Source: SAR324 cluster bacterium (lineage in GTDB: Bacteria > SAR324 > XYD2-FULL-50-16). From it: 64,000 bases of DNA. The notes beneath the pieces are model-generated. The model searched no databases. It saw only the letters and a program-made list of their open reading frames with translations, and was not told the origin of the DNA. Each line of letters begins with the position of its first letter. Positions within the stretch are counted from its first letter, which is position 1. The stretch lies in contig JANQGX010000086.1 of the NCBI GenBank assembly GCA_028282885.1, positions 186,001 to 250,000 on the forward strand. The letters run 5' to 3'. Below are positions 54,292 through 63,852 of the stretch, in pieces. Both the position numbers and the translations under genes were made by a program.

Positions 54292-55304
54292 TACTGAACA
54301 CCTGGATTGTTGGGCTGATGGTAGGCCAGGTAACCATACTGGCCACTTTTACCTTCTGTGTGCTCAACGCACTGTTAATATTTCTCAATTGGAATTACGA
54401 CTCCAGTGATGAAAAACAGTATCAGCTTGAAAAGCGGACGTACCTGGTCTCCGCACTGATGAAATTTGCTTTGGTCACCCATCTGTTCCTGTTTTCCCTG
54501 ACAGCCCTGGCTCTTGATGAGATCTCGGAATTGCTTCCGGGGGCGATGTGTGCAGTCGGTGTTCTTTCCGCAAATGAGTACGGATTTCCCTATGTGTATT
54601 TAAAAATAGTGGCCGTCTTTCTATTCTCAACCTGGCTAATTATCAACTACATCGATAGCAAACAGGAGAACTACCCACTGGTCAGCCTGAAGTACCTCCT
54701 TTTGATTATTATTTTTCCCACTATTGTTTTTGAGACGGTTCTGTTCTTTAAGTTCACCCTGAATCTCGATCCGCAAGTCATCACTTCATGTTGTGGATCT
54801 ATTTTCAATGAAAAAAATATTGGTGTGGGTGGGCTGATATCCGCTCTGCCCAACCGGATTGCACTACCGGCCCTGTTTGCCGTTGCCATATTGTCCGGTT
54901 TTTTGGCATTCAGCGATGTCGGAGCAAGGCGTGGGAGAAGGACCCTGCGTACCCTGGAAGCCCTGACCTGGATTGTTTTCTTTATTCTTTCACTCATGGT
55001 CGTGATTTCATTCATCAGCATTTACATTTACGAAATGCCGACGCACCGCTGTCCATTTTGCTTTTTACAGTCGGAATACAATTTTATCGGGTTTCCTCTC
55101 TACGGACTTCTCTTCCTGGCAGCCATTTCGGGATTCAACAGGGGAATACTTGAGTGGTTTAAACTGAATGATTCATTGGCCGGAGTGATTTCCACAACCC
55201 AGAATAACCTGGGGAGAATCGCCGTTTTCTCAGTCCTCGGTTTTCTGCTGGTTGGTTTTACACCCTTTCTGGTCTATTACCTGAAAACCGGTCGTTTGAT
55301 TTAA
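54288..55304 (+). CDS. Polytopic membrane protein with Cys pairs, NosL/ABC block
   Basis: I do not recognise a family. About eight hydrophobic helices span 338 residues. Cysteines occur at GAMC (Cys 88), SCCGS (Cys 168 and 169) and HRCPFCF (Cys 255 and 258, a CxxC). All lie close to predicted membrane or periplasmic loops beside Gly/Pro-rich turns (SANEYGFP, EYNFIGFP). This arrangement suggests thiol/disulfide chemistry or Cu(I) binding at the membrane. Translational coupling (ATGA) to the ABC ATPase indicates joint function with the transporter. It is followed after 30 bp by the fourth NosL gene. Confidence 0.8.
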   Translation: MILNTWIVGLMVGQVTILATFTFCVLNALLIFLNWNYDSSDEKQYQLEKRTYLVSALMKFALVTHLFLFSLTALALDEISELLPGAMCAVGVLSANEYGFPYVYLKIVAVFLFSTWLIINYIDSKQENYPLVSLKYLLLIIIFPTIVFETVLFFKFTLNLDPQVITSCCGSIFNEKNIGVGGLISALPNRIALPALFAVAILSGFLAFSDVGARRGRRTLRTLEALTWIVFFILSLMVVISFISIYIYEMPTHRCPFCFLQSEYNFIGFPLYGLLFLAAISGFNRGILEWFKLNDSLAGVISTTQNNLGRIAVFSVLGFLLVGFTPFLVYYLKTGRLI

Positions 55305-55334
55305 ACTTATCGCTAAACGCCATACAAATTTGCC

Positions 55335-55862
55335 ATGAACTCATCCATCAATATAACAATCTGCTCAATTGCCCTGGTTATTGCCCTGGTACCCGTCAAT
55401 CCGGCAAACCTGGCAGCACATCCCAGAAAGATAGAAAACCATAAAATGTGTCCCCTCTGCGGCATGTATCCGGCTCGTTATGCAACCTTTCAATGCCAGG
55501 TCGTTTTCAAAGACGGCACCTACGAAGCGTTCGACAGCCCGCTTGGCCTTCTGGTTTACCTGTTCTTCTCGGATAAGACCGGTTTGGATATCAAACCGAT
55601 TGAATCTGTTTATTTCAGGGACTATCTGAACAGAAAATGGATTGATGCCAACGAGACCTATTATGTTGTTGGGACGAATATAATGGGACCCATGGGAATA
55701 GATTTCCTGCCCGTTTCTGATAAAAACCGTGCCGAAAAACTGAATGCCGATGAGCAGGGTGCCCTGGTTATTAAAAACTCGTATGTAAATAAACAGTTCC
55801 TGATTCGTGCGGCTGAAAACAACTGGGTCCATTTCCTGGCCGGAAAAATCATCACTGAATAA
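55335..55862 (+). CDS. NosL-family protein 4, 175 aa
   Basis: Sec-type signal peptide (about residues 1-28, SIALVIALVPVNPANLAA) with no lipobox. The NosL domain has CPLCGM (Cys 39, Cys 42, Met 44), FKDGTYEAFDSPLGLLVYL and the family signature YVVGTNIMGPMGIDFLPV. The second Cys of other NosL proteins (in the FDD.GC segment) is replaced by Pro-Leu here, and the His of GPMGHELIPF is replaced by Ile. It is the last gene before the 293-bp gap and the MarR regulator. Confidence 0.87.
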   Translation: MNSSINITICSIALVIALVPVNPANLAAHPRKIENHKMCPLCGMYPARYATFQCQVVFKDGTYEAFDSPLGLLVYLFFSDKTGLDIKPIESVYFRDYLNRKWIDANETYYVVGTNIMGPMGIDFLPVSDKNRAEKLNADEQGALVIKNSYVNKQFLIRAAENNWVHFLAGKIITE

Positions 55863-55944
55863 ACCAATGCATCAATCATGCGACGATTGGACAGCTTCCT
55901 TTTTATAATCTCGAAAGAAAAATCTGCGCTATGATTTGACTTAG

Positions 55945-55972
55945 TACGTAAACTTAATATACGTATACGTAT
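55945..55972. promoter_or_regulatory. Palindromic TACGTA operator candidate upstream of marR
   Basis: A perfect 14-bp palindrome ATACGTATACGTAT lies at 55959-55972, and a further TACGTA at 55945-55950 lies 9 bp before it. TATAAG at 55973-55978 could be a -10 beside the palindrome. MarR-family proteins bind such dyads, so autoregulation of the gene starting at 56156 is suggested. Confidence 0.5.
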
Positions 55973-56155
55973 TATAAGGTTTAACAAATCTCCGCTTAGT
56001 GTTTTGTCAACATTCAACCATCGCTTCCATCCAGCGGAAATGTAGAAACACGTGACGAGTACTTGTCTCCACGTTTCTGCTGATCCACCGGCGACATGAC
56101 ACCAGGTGTTCAGAAAGTCCGATTTCAAAGCTGTTGAAGGAGATGTTGGATAAAT

Positions 56156-56617
56156 ATGAAAAAAGAGACTTTGGGATATTTGCTCACCCGGGCTTCAAAA
56201 ACAATTAAAAAAAGATTGCTTCAGGTTGTATCGGAATACGATCTTACCCAACAGCAGTATGGAATTCTTCGTCAACTGTATTTTCAGGAAGGGATTTCAG
56301 CCCGGAATCTGGTGGATCAGCTTTATATGGATAGCTCAACAGTGATGTCTATTATTGACAGACTGGAGCAAAAAGGTTTGGTGAAACGGGGTGATCACGA
56401 GAGTGATCGCCGTATCAAAGCACTAATGTTGACCAAAAAAGCCAAGGATTTTCTTCCTGAATGCCTGGCCAAAACGGAAGGGTTGGACAGAAAGATGGAA
56501 GCTTGTTTGAATCCTGCAGAAAAAACGGCTTTAAGAAGCGGTTTAACCAAACTCTATCAGTTTGCCATTGGGATTCAGGATCCAAAGAACGAAGGAAAGG
56601 ATTACTCAACCAGCTAA
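56156..56617 (+). CDS. MarR-family transcriptional regulator
   Basis: A 153-aa winged helix-turn-helix repressor of the MarR family. The recognition helix is in YMDSSTVMSIIDRLEQKGL and the wing in HESDRRIKALMLTKKAKDF, where DRR is the family hallmark. AAGGAG lies further upstream and GGA is close to the ATG. It probably controls itself, the membrane protein 11 bp downstream and perhaps the NosL/ABC block upstream, through the palindromes before it. The effector is unknown. Confidence 0.92.
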   Translation: MKKETLGYLLTRASKTIKKRLLQVVSEYDLTQQQYGILRQLYFQEGISARNLVDQLYMDSSTVMSIIDRLEQKGLVKRGDHESDRRIKALMLTKKAKDFLPECLAKTEGLDRKMEACLNPAEKTALRSGLTKLYQFAIGIQDPKNEGKDYSTS

Positions 56618-56628
56618 AAATAAAAAAC

Positions 56629-57123
56629 ATGAAAAAACTAACCGGAAGAAAACTGAAGTGGCTGAAAAGCCTGCATATTTATTCAGCTTGCGTCTGGGTT
56701 GGATGTGCCACTGTATTAACCGTTGCCCAACTTTTTTTTATCAATCCGGAAAATGGCGGTGAACTGGCAGGAATCTTGGCTACCCTGGACTATATCGATT
56801 TATATATCCTGGTTCCGGGTGCAATAGGAACATTTCTCACGGCGCTGGTTTACTCTATCTGGACGAACTGGGGTTGGTTTAAGCACAATTGGATCATCGT
56901 CAAATGGATTATCTGCATTTTTGGGATAATTTTTGGAACATTCTGGCTCGGCCCCTGGTTGAGCAACACAGCCATGATTGCCAAAAAACAGGGACTCGAT
57001 GCTTTGTCAGATCCGGAATATCTGCGCCAACTGAATAATTCAATGGTTTGGGGGACATTTCAGGCAGCTACAGTGATATTCGCCGCTTTTGTATCAACTT
57101 TGAAACCCTGGAAAAAACGCTAG
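56629..57123 (+). CDS. Small integral membrane protein, DUF2269-like, 164 aa
   Basis: Four hydrophobic helices (about residues 12-33, 50-72, 84-106 and 140-158). The first is of the form LKSLHIYSACVWVGCATVL, like the N-terminus of DUF2269/YwbE-type membrane proteins; the family match is tentative. The ATG at 56629 follows the marR stop by 11 bp. The longer frame reaches back through marR in another frame and is rejected. It is likely co-transcribed with marR and a target of its control. Confidence 0.75.
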   Translation: MKKLTGRKLKWLKSLHIYSACVWVGCATVLTVAQLFFINPENGGELAGILATLDYIDLYILVPGAIGTFLTALVYSIWTNWGWFKHNWIIVKWIICIFGIIFGTFWLGPWLSNTAMIAKKQGLDALSDPEYLRQLNNSMVWGTFQAATVIFAAFVSTLKPWKKR

Positions 57124-57174
57124 CACCAGGATCTCTGTGCAATATCAGGCATCCCGGATCTGACAGGGAGTGAA

Positions 57175-58986
57175 TCAGGCAACTTTATTCAGGTTGTTGC
57201 CGTTGCCACTGGCTGTTATCACCATATCGGCAAGCCGCATGGTATTGGAATGAATTCTTTTCAGCTTGTCGATAATTTCTACCTCCAGCGTGTAGGTTGC
57301 CAGACGTTTGTCTTCATCTGCAATCAGGCGGTTGGCCTGATGCGATTCCGCTTTTTTTACTAACTGCACCACCTCCTCACGAGCGCTGACAACATTGGCG
57401 ACCCTGGCTGCATCCATGGTTTCCATGGCAGCAAGGGTTATTTTCAATGAGTTAAAAACGACATTGCCCAGTGCCGAGAGCACTTTTTGGGTTTCATTGC
57501 TGATTTTAAGATTTTGATCAATTCTGCGTTGCCCGAGCCCGACAAGATCGAGCTTGATCAGATCACCTATGCGAGCCAGATTGTTTACAGCAGACATGTG
57601 TTGCAGGAGGTCTTCACTTTCCAGTTGACCGATTGAGGTCTTACTGATCTGCCCCAGATAGTTGATGATAAAACCGCGAATGATGTGAGCCTTTTCATTC
57701 AACTCGGCAATCGCATCCAGATCCTCCCTGCTGCCAGTCATCATCGCAGGTAGCAGAGGATCCAGCATGCTCATCACCCGTGCTCCTATACGCTGTAATT
57801 CGTGTCGTACAGCTTCAAGCGCCAAAGACGGCGTTTGAAGCAGAATATCGTGCATGTACCGAACTTCAACAACCGGACCCTCTGCTATCGGTCCTTCTTT
57901 TTCCGGCACAATCGTCATGGCGATTTTTGCGATGACCGTTGTAAAGGGTAGAAACAGCAAAGCCATGGTGACATTAAAAAGGGTATGAGCATTGGCGATT
58001 TGCCTCGGTACAACTGCCGCCAACGCCTCCTGACCAGTTAATCCGCTTGCAGCTTCCGGTGAAACGGCCCTGACCAGATCGGCAAACCAGGGTATGAGAG
58101 CCCCAATCAGAAGCACCCCTGCGACATTGAAAATGGTATGAACAATGAAAACGCGAATTGCCTCCCGTGGTTTACCAATTGAAGCCAGCCCGGCTGTCAC
58201 ACAGGTTCCAATATTGGAACCCAATGCCAGTCCTATTCCGGCTTCCAGACTGATCAGTCCCTGCATCCCCATTACTATCACAACCCCGGTGGTTGCGGAA
58301 CTGGATTGAATCAGGGCAGTAAAAACCGCGCCAACCAGGATCGCCAACACGGGATTGGACATCTGCTGCATCAGTATAAGAAAGGGTTCATAGCTTCGAA
58401 GCGGTCTCATGGCGCCACTCATAATGGACATGCCATAAAACACCAATCCCAGTCCCATAATCATATATCCGTACTGCCTGATCCTCTCCCTTTTTGAAAA
58501 AAAAAGCAGACTGAAGCCCACAGCCACCAGCAATAGCGCATATTTCGTAACTTTGAATGCGATGATCTGTGCTGTTATGGTTGTACCGATATTGGCCCCG
58601 AGAATTACCCCAATTGTCTGACCAAGGGACATCAGGCCGGCTGTGACAAAACCGACAAGCAGTACCGTTGTAACAGAACTGGATTGTATTATGGCCGTCA
58701 CTGCGGCACCGGTCACCACACCGAAGAAGCGGTTATTTGTAAAGGCGGCCAATATATCCTTCATCCGTTCTCCTGCCACCACTTTCAAAGCCTCACTCAT
58801 TTTTTCCATGCCATAGAGGAAGATCGCAAGACCGCCAAAAAGTCCCAGCAGTAATTTCACCGGATCAAGGTCCGCCGGTTTTTGACTCACTGTGGAAGCC
58901 ATAACCAGAAAGGGAACAGCAATAAACAGTATGATTGCAACAGGCCTGTTGATGAAGGCCCGGTTGATAGATTGGATAGATTTCAT
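57175..58986 (-). CDS. Na/Pi cotransporter family protein with PhoU-like tail
   Basis: Na+-dependent phosphate transporter of the NptA/YjbB type. Two inverted-repeat Na/Pi domains carry the signature QSSS motifs (AAVTAIIQSSSVTTV and LIQSSSATTG), each in a GxxxxxQSSS context. The C-terminal 200 residues form a helical PhoU-like domain (DLDAIAELNEKAH onward). An ATG at 58986 is used; the longer frame starts with TTG at 59001. It converges on the marR operon. Bacterial members can also export phosphate, so the direction is open. Confidence 0.9.
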   Translation of the reverse strand: MKSIQSINRAFINRPVAIILFIAVPFLVMASTVSQKPADLDPVKLLLGLFGGLAIFLYGMEKMSEALKVVAGERMKDILAAFTNNRFFGVVTGAAVTAIIQSSSVTTVLLVGFVTAGLMSLGQTIGVILGANIGTTITAQIIAFKVTKYALLLVAVGFSLLFFSKRERIRQYGYMIMGLGLVFYGMSIMSGAMRPLRSYEPFLILMQQMSNPVLAILVGAVFTALIQSSSATTGVVIVMGMQGLISLEAGIGLALGSNIGTCVTAGLASIGKPREAIRVFIVHTIFNVAGVLLIGALIPWFADLVRAVSPEAASGLTGQEALAAVVPRQIANAHTLFNVTMALLFLPFTTVIAKIAMTIVPEKEGPIAEGPVVEVRYMHDILLQTPSLALEAVRHELQRIGARVMSMLDPLLPAMMTGSREDLDAIAELNEKAHIIRGFIINYLGQISKTSIGQLESEDLLQHMSAVNNLARIGDLIKLDLVGLGQRRIDQNLKISNETQKVLSALGNVVFNSLKITLAAMETMDAARVANVVSAREEVVQLVKKAESHQANRLIADEDKRLATYTLEVEIIDKLKRIHSNTMRLADMVITASGNGNNLNKVA

Positions 58987-59161
58987 TTTGATTCCAAACA
59001 AGTTGTCACCGTAAAATAGGGGTATGAGACATAATTAAGTAAAAACAGTTACCTGATATGGTATGACCCGGACTTCACGAAGTCAAGAAATCCCTGGTTT
59101 GACTGATTTGAGGAGTTCAACAGAATGGAGGACTGACAGCAGGTGAGGAGTAACCCCGGGG

Positions 59162-60892
59162 TTAATTCATGTAGGTTTTGATACCTCGATAGATACCATC
59201 GGCGATAACTTTTTTGTACTTGGATGATTTCAGGTATCGATTCTCGGTCTTGTTGGTAAGAAAGCCCGCCTCAATCAGAATACTGGGCATTTGTGCCCCA
59301 ATAAGAACCGTAAACGGAGCCTGTTTAACCCCGAGATTCCTGAACTGATGACTACTCTCCCCGGTGACGGATATCATTGAGGTCTGAACCGTTTCAGCCA
59401 GGGCCCTGGACTCATTGATTTTGGAGTTGACCATCAGGTCGTTTAAAATGGCTTGCAGATCACTAATGCTTTTCAAACTGGTCTGGTTCTCCTTTGCAGC
59501 AAGACTCAGGGCCTCATCATCCGTGGTCAGGTTTAGAAAATAGGTTTCAGCACCGGAGAGTTTCGGTCTGAGACTGGCGTTAACGTGAATACTTAGAAAC
59601 AGATCACCTTTATGTTGATTGGCGAATGCGGTTCTGGCTTCCAATTCCATAAAACGATCCGATTCCCTGGTCAAAAGCACCCTGATGTCGGGATGATTCC
59701 TGCGAATGAGCTCCTTCAAGTGCTTTGCAATGTCCAGGACCACATCCTTCTCTTTCAGTTCGAAAGCACTGGCTCCAGGATCTTTCCCCCCATGACCGGG
59801 ATCGACAATGATAGTTTTCACCTTAAGCCCAAGAGCCTTAAGTAAAGAGACACGCCCCTCTTCGTCAGTCCCGGGGGTCGGTTTGTCATAGGACACGACT
59901 TCGCCGGTCTTCTTTTGAGGATCTCCTTCCAGTGAACTTTCTCCGATAACATCCACAACAATTTTGTGCTGATTGGGGAGGTTCAAATGAAACACTTTGA
60001 TACGCTTGATACTCTCCATGTCCAGCACAATACGAACGGTCTTCTTGTCAAACTGGGCAATACGGGCCTGGGAAATCAAACCGTCATTAGCCGCGATCTT
60101 TTTCTTGAATTGTCGTGGGAGATAGGAGTTGTAAAGATCGATAAAAAGCCTTTTATGACGATGACTCTTATCCTCTTTAAGGAGTTGATACTTATAGCGT
60201 AACTCTCCCTTGGCATTGATCACCATACGTGACCAATCGATTGTTGACCAATAGTCTATTTTAGAAACCAACACCGGTTCATGCTGTTTGCTTTCCGGTT
60301 CGCTAAGACCCCCATAGCGGGGAATAGTCAAATCGTCGGGGGATTTGGTCCGCTCCAGGTCCGGTTCCATACCAAAAGTTTCCGCACTTCTGAAGGATTT
60401 TAGTCGTTTTTTTGCTTCCCGGGCGGCTTTCCCACCGGGATAGAGTTCGATCACCTTCCGATATTCCATCTGCGCTAAATCCGGATCTTTTTTCAACTTC
60501 TCATAGTTTTCTCCGATCAGTAGCTGAGCGTCATCCGAAAGAGTGGATTTGGGGTAATCGTTGATCAGCCTGCGGAAGCTGATATTGCTGCGATCAAGAT
60601 AGATCTCCTTTTTGTTCAACTGGTATAGCGAACGATAGAGCTTACCAATGTTGTAGAGTGATTTCGGAGACTGGTGATGTCGGGGATAATTCTTATGGAT
60701 GAGTTGAAACTGCTTGATGGTCTTTAACCAGTTGTCTTCCCTGTTGCGAAAGTCGGACTCCTTATAAAGCCGGTGGTATTTTACAGCGGCTTTTTCATAG
60801 AGCCTGTCGACTTCATCCGCGTAGGTGACAATACTAAAAGACGCCAGAAACACCAGGAAAAAAAGAACTCTGCTCAAACGGGTTGTTATCAT
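59162..60892 (-). CDS. N-acetylmuramoyl-L-alanine amidase, AmiC-like, with TPR and AMIN domains
   Basis: Periplasmic amidase that cleaves stem peptides from glycan strands, typically at the septum. A signal peptide is followed by TPR-like helices (about residues 35-165) and an AMIN-like beta domain (about 225-325). The zinc Amidase_3 domain (about 355-575) has the ligands His 367 in DPGHGGKDPG, Glu in LKEKD, His in SIHVNAS and Glu in ILIEAGFLTN. EnvC-type proteins normally activate such amidases, and an envC and ftsEX set is present in the same window. The ATG at 60892 is used; a TTG at 60910 overlaps mutS by 8 bp. Confidence 0.92.
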   Translation of the reverse strand: MITTRLSRVLFFLVFLASFSIVTYADEVDRLYEKAAVKYHRLYKESDFRNREDNWLKTIKQFQLIHKNYPRHHQSPKSLYNIGKLYRSLYQLNKKEIYLDRSNISFRRLINDYPKSTLSDDAQLLIGENYEKLKKDPDLAQMEYRKVIELYPGGKAAREAKKRLKSFRSAETFGMEPDLERTKSPDDLTIPRYGGLSEPESKQHEPVLVSKIDYWSTIDWSRMVINAKGELRYKYQLLKEDKSHRHKRLFIDLYNSYLPRQFKKKIAANDGLISQARIAQFDKKTVRIVLDMESIKRIKVFHLNLPNQHKIVVDVIGESSLEGDPQKKTGEVVSYDKPTPGTDEEGRVSLLKALGLKVKTIIVDPGHGGKDPGASAFELKEKDVVLDIAKHLKELIRRNHPDIRVLLTRESDRFMELEARTAFANQHKGDLFLSIHVNASLRPKLSGAETYFLNLTTDDEALSLAAKENQTSLKSISDLQAILNDLMVNSKINESRALAETVQTSMISVTGESSHQFRNLGVKQAPFTVLIGAQMPSILIEAGFLTNKTENRYLKSSKYKKVIADGIYRGIKTYMN

Positions 60893-60902
60893 AACGCAAT
60901 CA

Positions 60903-63578
60903 CTATCCAATCTTTTTCTTGATACGGCTGATCAAATCCAAGGCTTGCAGAGGTGTACTGCCATCGACATCAAAATGTCTGATCTCATCCATCCAGGGAT
61001 CCTCGGGAGGCATGAAACTGATTTGAATATTGTCCGTTGGACTGGTAACCGATTTTGCGCTCGTCAGGGATTTTTCCCGATTGTTGAACTGTTCTTCTGC
61101 CAGTTTCAATCCGTCAACAACCTCCTTAGCCCTGACCACCACTTCCTGTGGCAGCCCTGCCAACTTGGCCACTTGAATACCATAGCTTTTATCGGTTTCA
61201 CCGGCAACGATCTTTCTCATGAAAACCATTGAATCGTTCTCTTCATGAACCACAACTTTACTATTGCACACCCCCTCCAGTTGCTCTTCCAGGAGAATCA
61301 ACTCGTGATAGTGAGTTGCAAACAGGGTTAACGCCCGGATCTTGTGCAGGTGTTCGATAATCGCCCAGGCGATGCCAATCCCATCGAAGGTGCTGGTTCC
61401 CCGACCGATCTCATCCAGGATGATAAAGCTTCTTTCCGTGGCATTGTTCAAAATACTTGCCGCCTCGCTCATTTCAACCATGAAGGTACTTTGTCCACGC
61501 GTCAGGTTATCGGAAGCCCCAACACGTGTAAAAATCCGATCGAAAATCGGAAGGCACGCTTCTGCCGCAGGAACGAAAGAACCTATCTGAGCCATCAGGA
61601 CAATCAGAGCCGTCTGGCGCATATAGGTGGATTTACCACCCATGTTGGGGCCGGTGATGACCAGAATATAGCCATCCTTCGAATCCAGATGGACATCATT
61701 CGGGATAAAAGGCTCTTCAAAGTCAAGCGATTCAATAACGGGGTGACGTCCGTCTTTGATGGAAACAACCCTCCGATTGGGATTATCATCCAGAACAGGT
61801 TTGTTGTAGTTATATAGCTTGGCATCAAAAGCAAAGGTACCCAGGACGTCCAGATCGGCGATGATGCGTGCTGTTTTTTGAATCCGATTGATCTCTGCCT
61901 GAAGCTTCTGTTTGATTTCATCGAAAAGTTGCTGTTCCAGGACGATGGATTCCTGTTCTGCAGTGAGAATATCCTCTTCAAGCTCCTTCAGTTCCTCGGT
62001 TACATATCGTTCATTGTTAACCAGGGTTTGTCGCCTGATATAGGTGTCCGGAACCAGGTGTTTAGAGGCGTTGGAAACTTCTATATAATAACCGAAAACC
62101 TTGTTAAAGCCAATCTTCAGAGAATTGATTCCGGTTTTGCCTTTCTCTTCCGCTTCCATATTGGCGATCAACTGTTTGCCGTTTTTCATCAGGTTCTTTA
62201 AACGGTCCAGTTCATCATTAACGCCCGGACAGATAAATCCGCCATCCCCGGTTTTGGCGGAAGGCTGTTCGAGAATTCGGGTTTTCAGAAGCTGGTATAG
62301 ATCGACCAGGGGATCGAACTCACGGGACAGGTCTTTCAAAACACCCTCATCACAGGCTTCAATAACTTCCGCCACCTCCGCAAGTGGCTCCAGGCTATCC
62401 CTCAAGCGAACAAGATCCGTTATATTGGTACTGGGCATCGAAATCCGGGCAATGATACGTTCAAGATCTCCTACCCGGGTTAATACCAGCCTTAATCGAT
62501 CCAAAATAGTTGCCTGTTCCAGGAAGAACTGAACGGCATCATAACGTTGTTCTATCGCTTCTTTTTCTGCCAGGGGAGCTGCGATCCACCTCCTGAGTTT
62601 TCGGGACCCCATGGAGGTTTTACAATTATCCAGCAAATGCACCAGCGTGTTTTTATTGTCCAGACCGTTGAGGGTTTCAAACAACTCCAGGTTGCGGCTG
62701 GTTGTTTCGTCCAGAACCATCCTTTCCCCACGATGAATCAGCCGGATATGGTTGATGTGGGAAAGTGTGTCCTTCTGGGTTTCCTTGAGGTAGTTTAAAA
62801 CGGCACCCGCAGCTCGAATAGCCTGATAACGGTTTTCAAGATCAAAACCGGACAGGGTGCTAACTTCAAAATGCTCCTTTAAAAGCCTGGTATTGGGTTT
62901 CTCATCGAAATGAAACGAAGGGATCGGTTCTTTGAGGATTTCAAAACCGGCTGCCCGGGCAAATTGATCAACCTGGTCAAAAATCCGGTCGTAGACGGCT
63001 TTTTCTTTTTCAATTTGGGTATCGGGGATGAGAATCTCACGGGGTTTAAACAGATATATCAGCTCAAGGCATTCTGATATTCCGTTTTTAAGTTTCATCT
63101 GATCAACTTCGAACTCTCCTGTCGACAGGTCACAAAAAGCAATACCAATCAGATTCTTCTTCAGGTCAAAACAAAAAGAGGCCAGAAATCTGTTCGTTGA
63201 AGCATCCAACAAGTCCGGTGAGACAATGGTTCCCGGTGTGATAATACGAACCACCTCTCTTTTCACAAGACCTTTTGCCTGGGCCGGATCTTCGGTCTGC
63301 TCACAAACCGCAACCTTGTGGCCTGCGTTGGTCAGTTTATTGAGATACTGATCGTAGGCATGCACGGGTACGCCGCACAATGGAATGGAATCATCCTTGT
63401 TTTTGTTTCGACTGGTGAGCTGGATTTGCAGAATTCGAGAGGCTACAACGGCATCGTCCCCGAACATCTCATAGAAATCCCCCATCCGGTAGAACAGAAT
63501 CTTATCAGGGTGCTCCTGCTTGATCCGAAAAAATTGCTGCATCATGGGTGTCTGCTTTACCGCACCTGGATCCGCCAT
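60903..63578 (-). CDS. mutS: DNA mismatch repair protein MutS
   Basis: Recognises mismatches and starts mismatch repair. The N-terminal mismatch-binding motif is RMGDFYEMF (Phe-x-Glu). Domains II-IV follow. The ATPase has Walker A GPNMGGKSTYMRQ, then MVEMSEAASIL, the Walker B IILDEIGRGTSTFDG and the ATHYHEL motif. At 891 aa it is full-length and ends with a normal short C-terminal part. GAAGAGGA precedes the ATG at 63578. The amidase gene lies 10 bp downstream, so the two may be co-transcribed; mutL is not in the window. Confidence 0.97.
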   Translation of the reverse strand: MADPGAVKQTPMMQQFFRIKQEHPDKILFYRMGDFYEMFGDDAVVASRILQIQLTSRNKNKDDSIPLCGVPVHAYDQYLNKLTNAGHKVAVCEQTEDPAQAKGLVKREVVRIITPGTIVSPDLLDASTNRFLASFCFDLKKNLIGIAFCDLSTGEFEVDQMKLKNGISECLELIYLFKPREILIPDTQIEKEKAVYDRIFDQVDQFARAAGFEILKEPIPSFHFDEKPNTRLLKEHFEVSTLSGFDLENRYQAIRAAGAVLNYLKETQKDTLSHINHIRLIHRGERMVLDETTSRNLELFETLNGLDNKNTLVHLLDNCKTSMGSRKLRRWIAAPLAEKEAIEQRYDAVQFFLEQATILDRLRLVLTRVGDLERIIARISMPSTNITDLVRLRDSLEPLAEVAEVIEACDEGVLKDLSREFDPLVDLYQLLKTRILEQPSAKTGDGGFICPGVNDELDRLKNLMKNGKQLIANMEAEEKGKTGINSLKIGFNKVFGYYIEVSNASKHLVPDTYIRRQTLVNNERYVTEELKELEEDILTAEQESIVLEQQLFDEIKQKLQAEINRIQKTARIIADLDVLGTFAFDAKLYNYNKPVLDDNPNRRVVSIKDGRHPVIESLDFEEPFIPNDVHLDSKDGYILVITGPNMGGKSTYMRQTALIVLMAQIGSFVPAAEACLPIFDRIFTRVGASDNLTRGQSTFMVEMSEAASILNNATERSFIILDEIGRGTSTFDGIGIAWAIIEHLHKIRALTLFATHYHELILLEEQLEGVCNSKVVVHEENDSMVFMRKIVAGETDKSYGIQVAKLAGLPQEVVVRAKEVVDGLKLAEEQFNNREKSLTSAKSVTSPTDNIQISFMPPEDPWMDEIRHFDVDGSTPLQALDLISRIKKKIG

Positions 63579-63642
63579 TCAAATCCTCTTCACTGCCAGA
63601 GTTTTTATAACATTGCTAAAATGAGCAACCTGATTTTGTAGT

Positions 63643-63852
63643 TTAAATATCGAGATGGGTAATACGTTCAAATCGAATAGGTATCTCTTTTTCAATCTTG
63701 AACAGTCTTGCTCCTTCGACCAATGAGTTTTCTTCCGCACGTACTTTTAACTCATTTTCATCAATGACTTCCATTTCCCATTTTTCTTCTTCATCCTCCA
63801 CGGGAACCAGGTAGAGATATTGATGAGACCTGCTCTTTTTAATACTTAGCAT
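63643..63852 (-). CDS. Hypothetical small protein, 69 aa
   Basis: A 69-residue, Glu-rich frame with no signal peptide or membrane span and no recognised family. It is 64 bp upstream of mutS on the same strand. No Shine-Dalgarno is evident before the ATG. It might be a small gene co-transcribed with mutS or a chance frame; the sequence ends in RFERITHLDI, a plausible beta-strand. Confidence 0.4.
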   Translation of the reverse strand: MLSIKKSRSHQYLYLVPVEDEEEKWEMEVIDENELKVRAEENSLVEGARLFKIEKEIPIRFERITHLDI

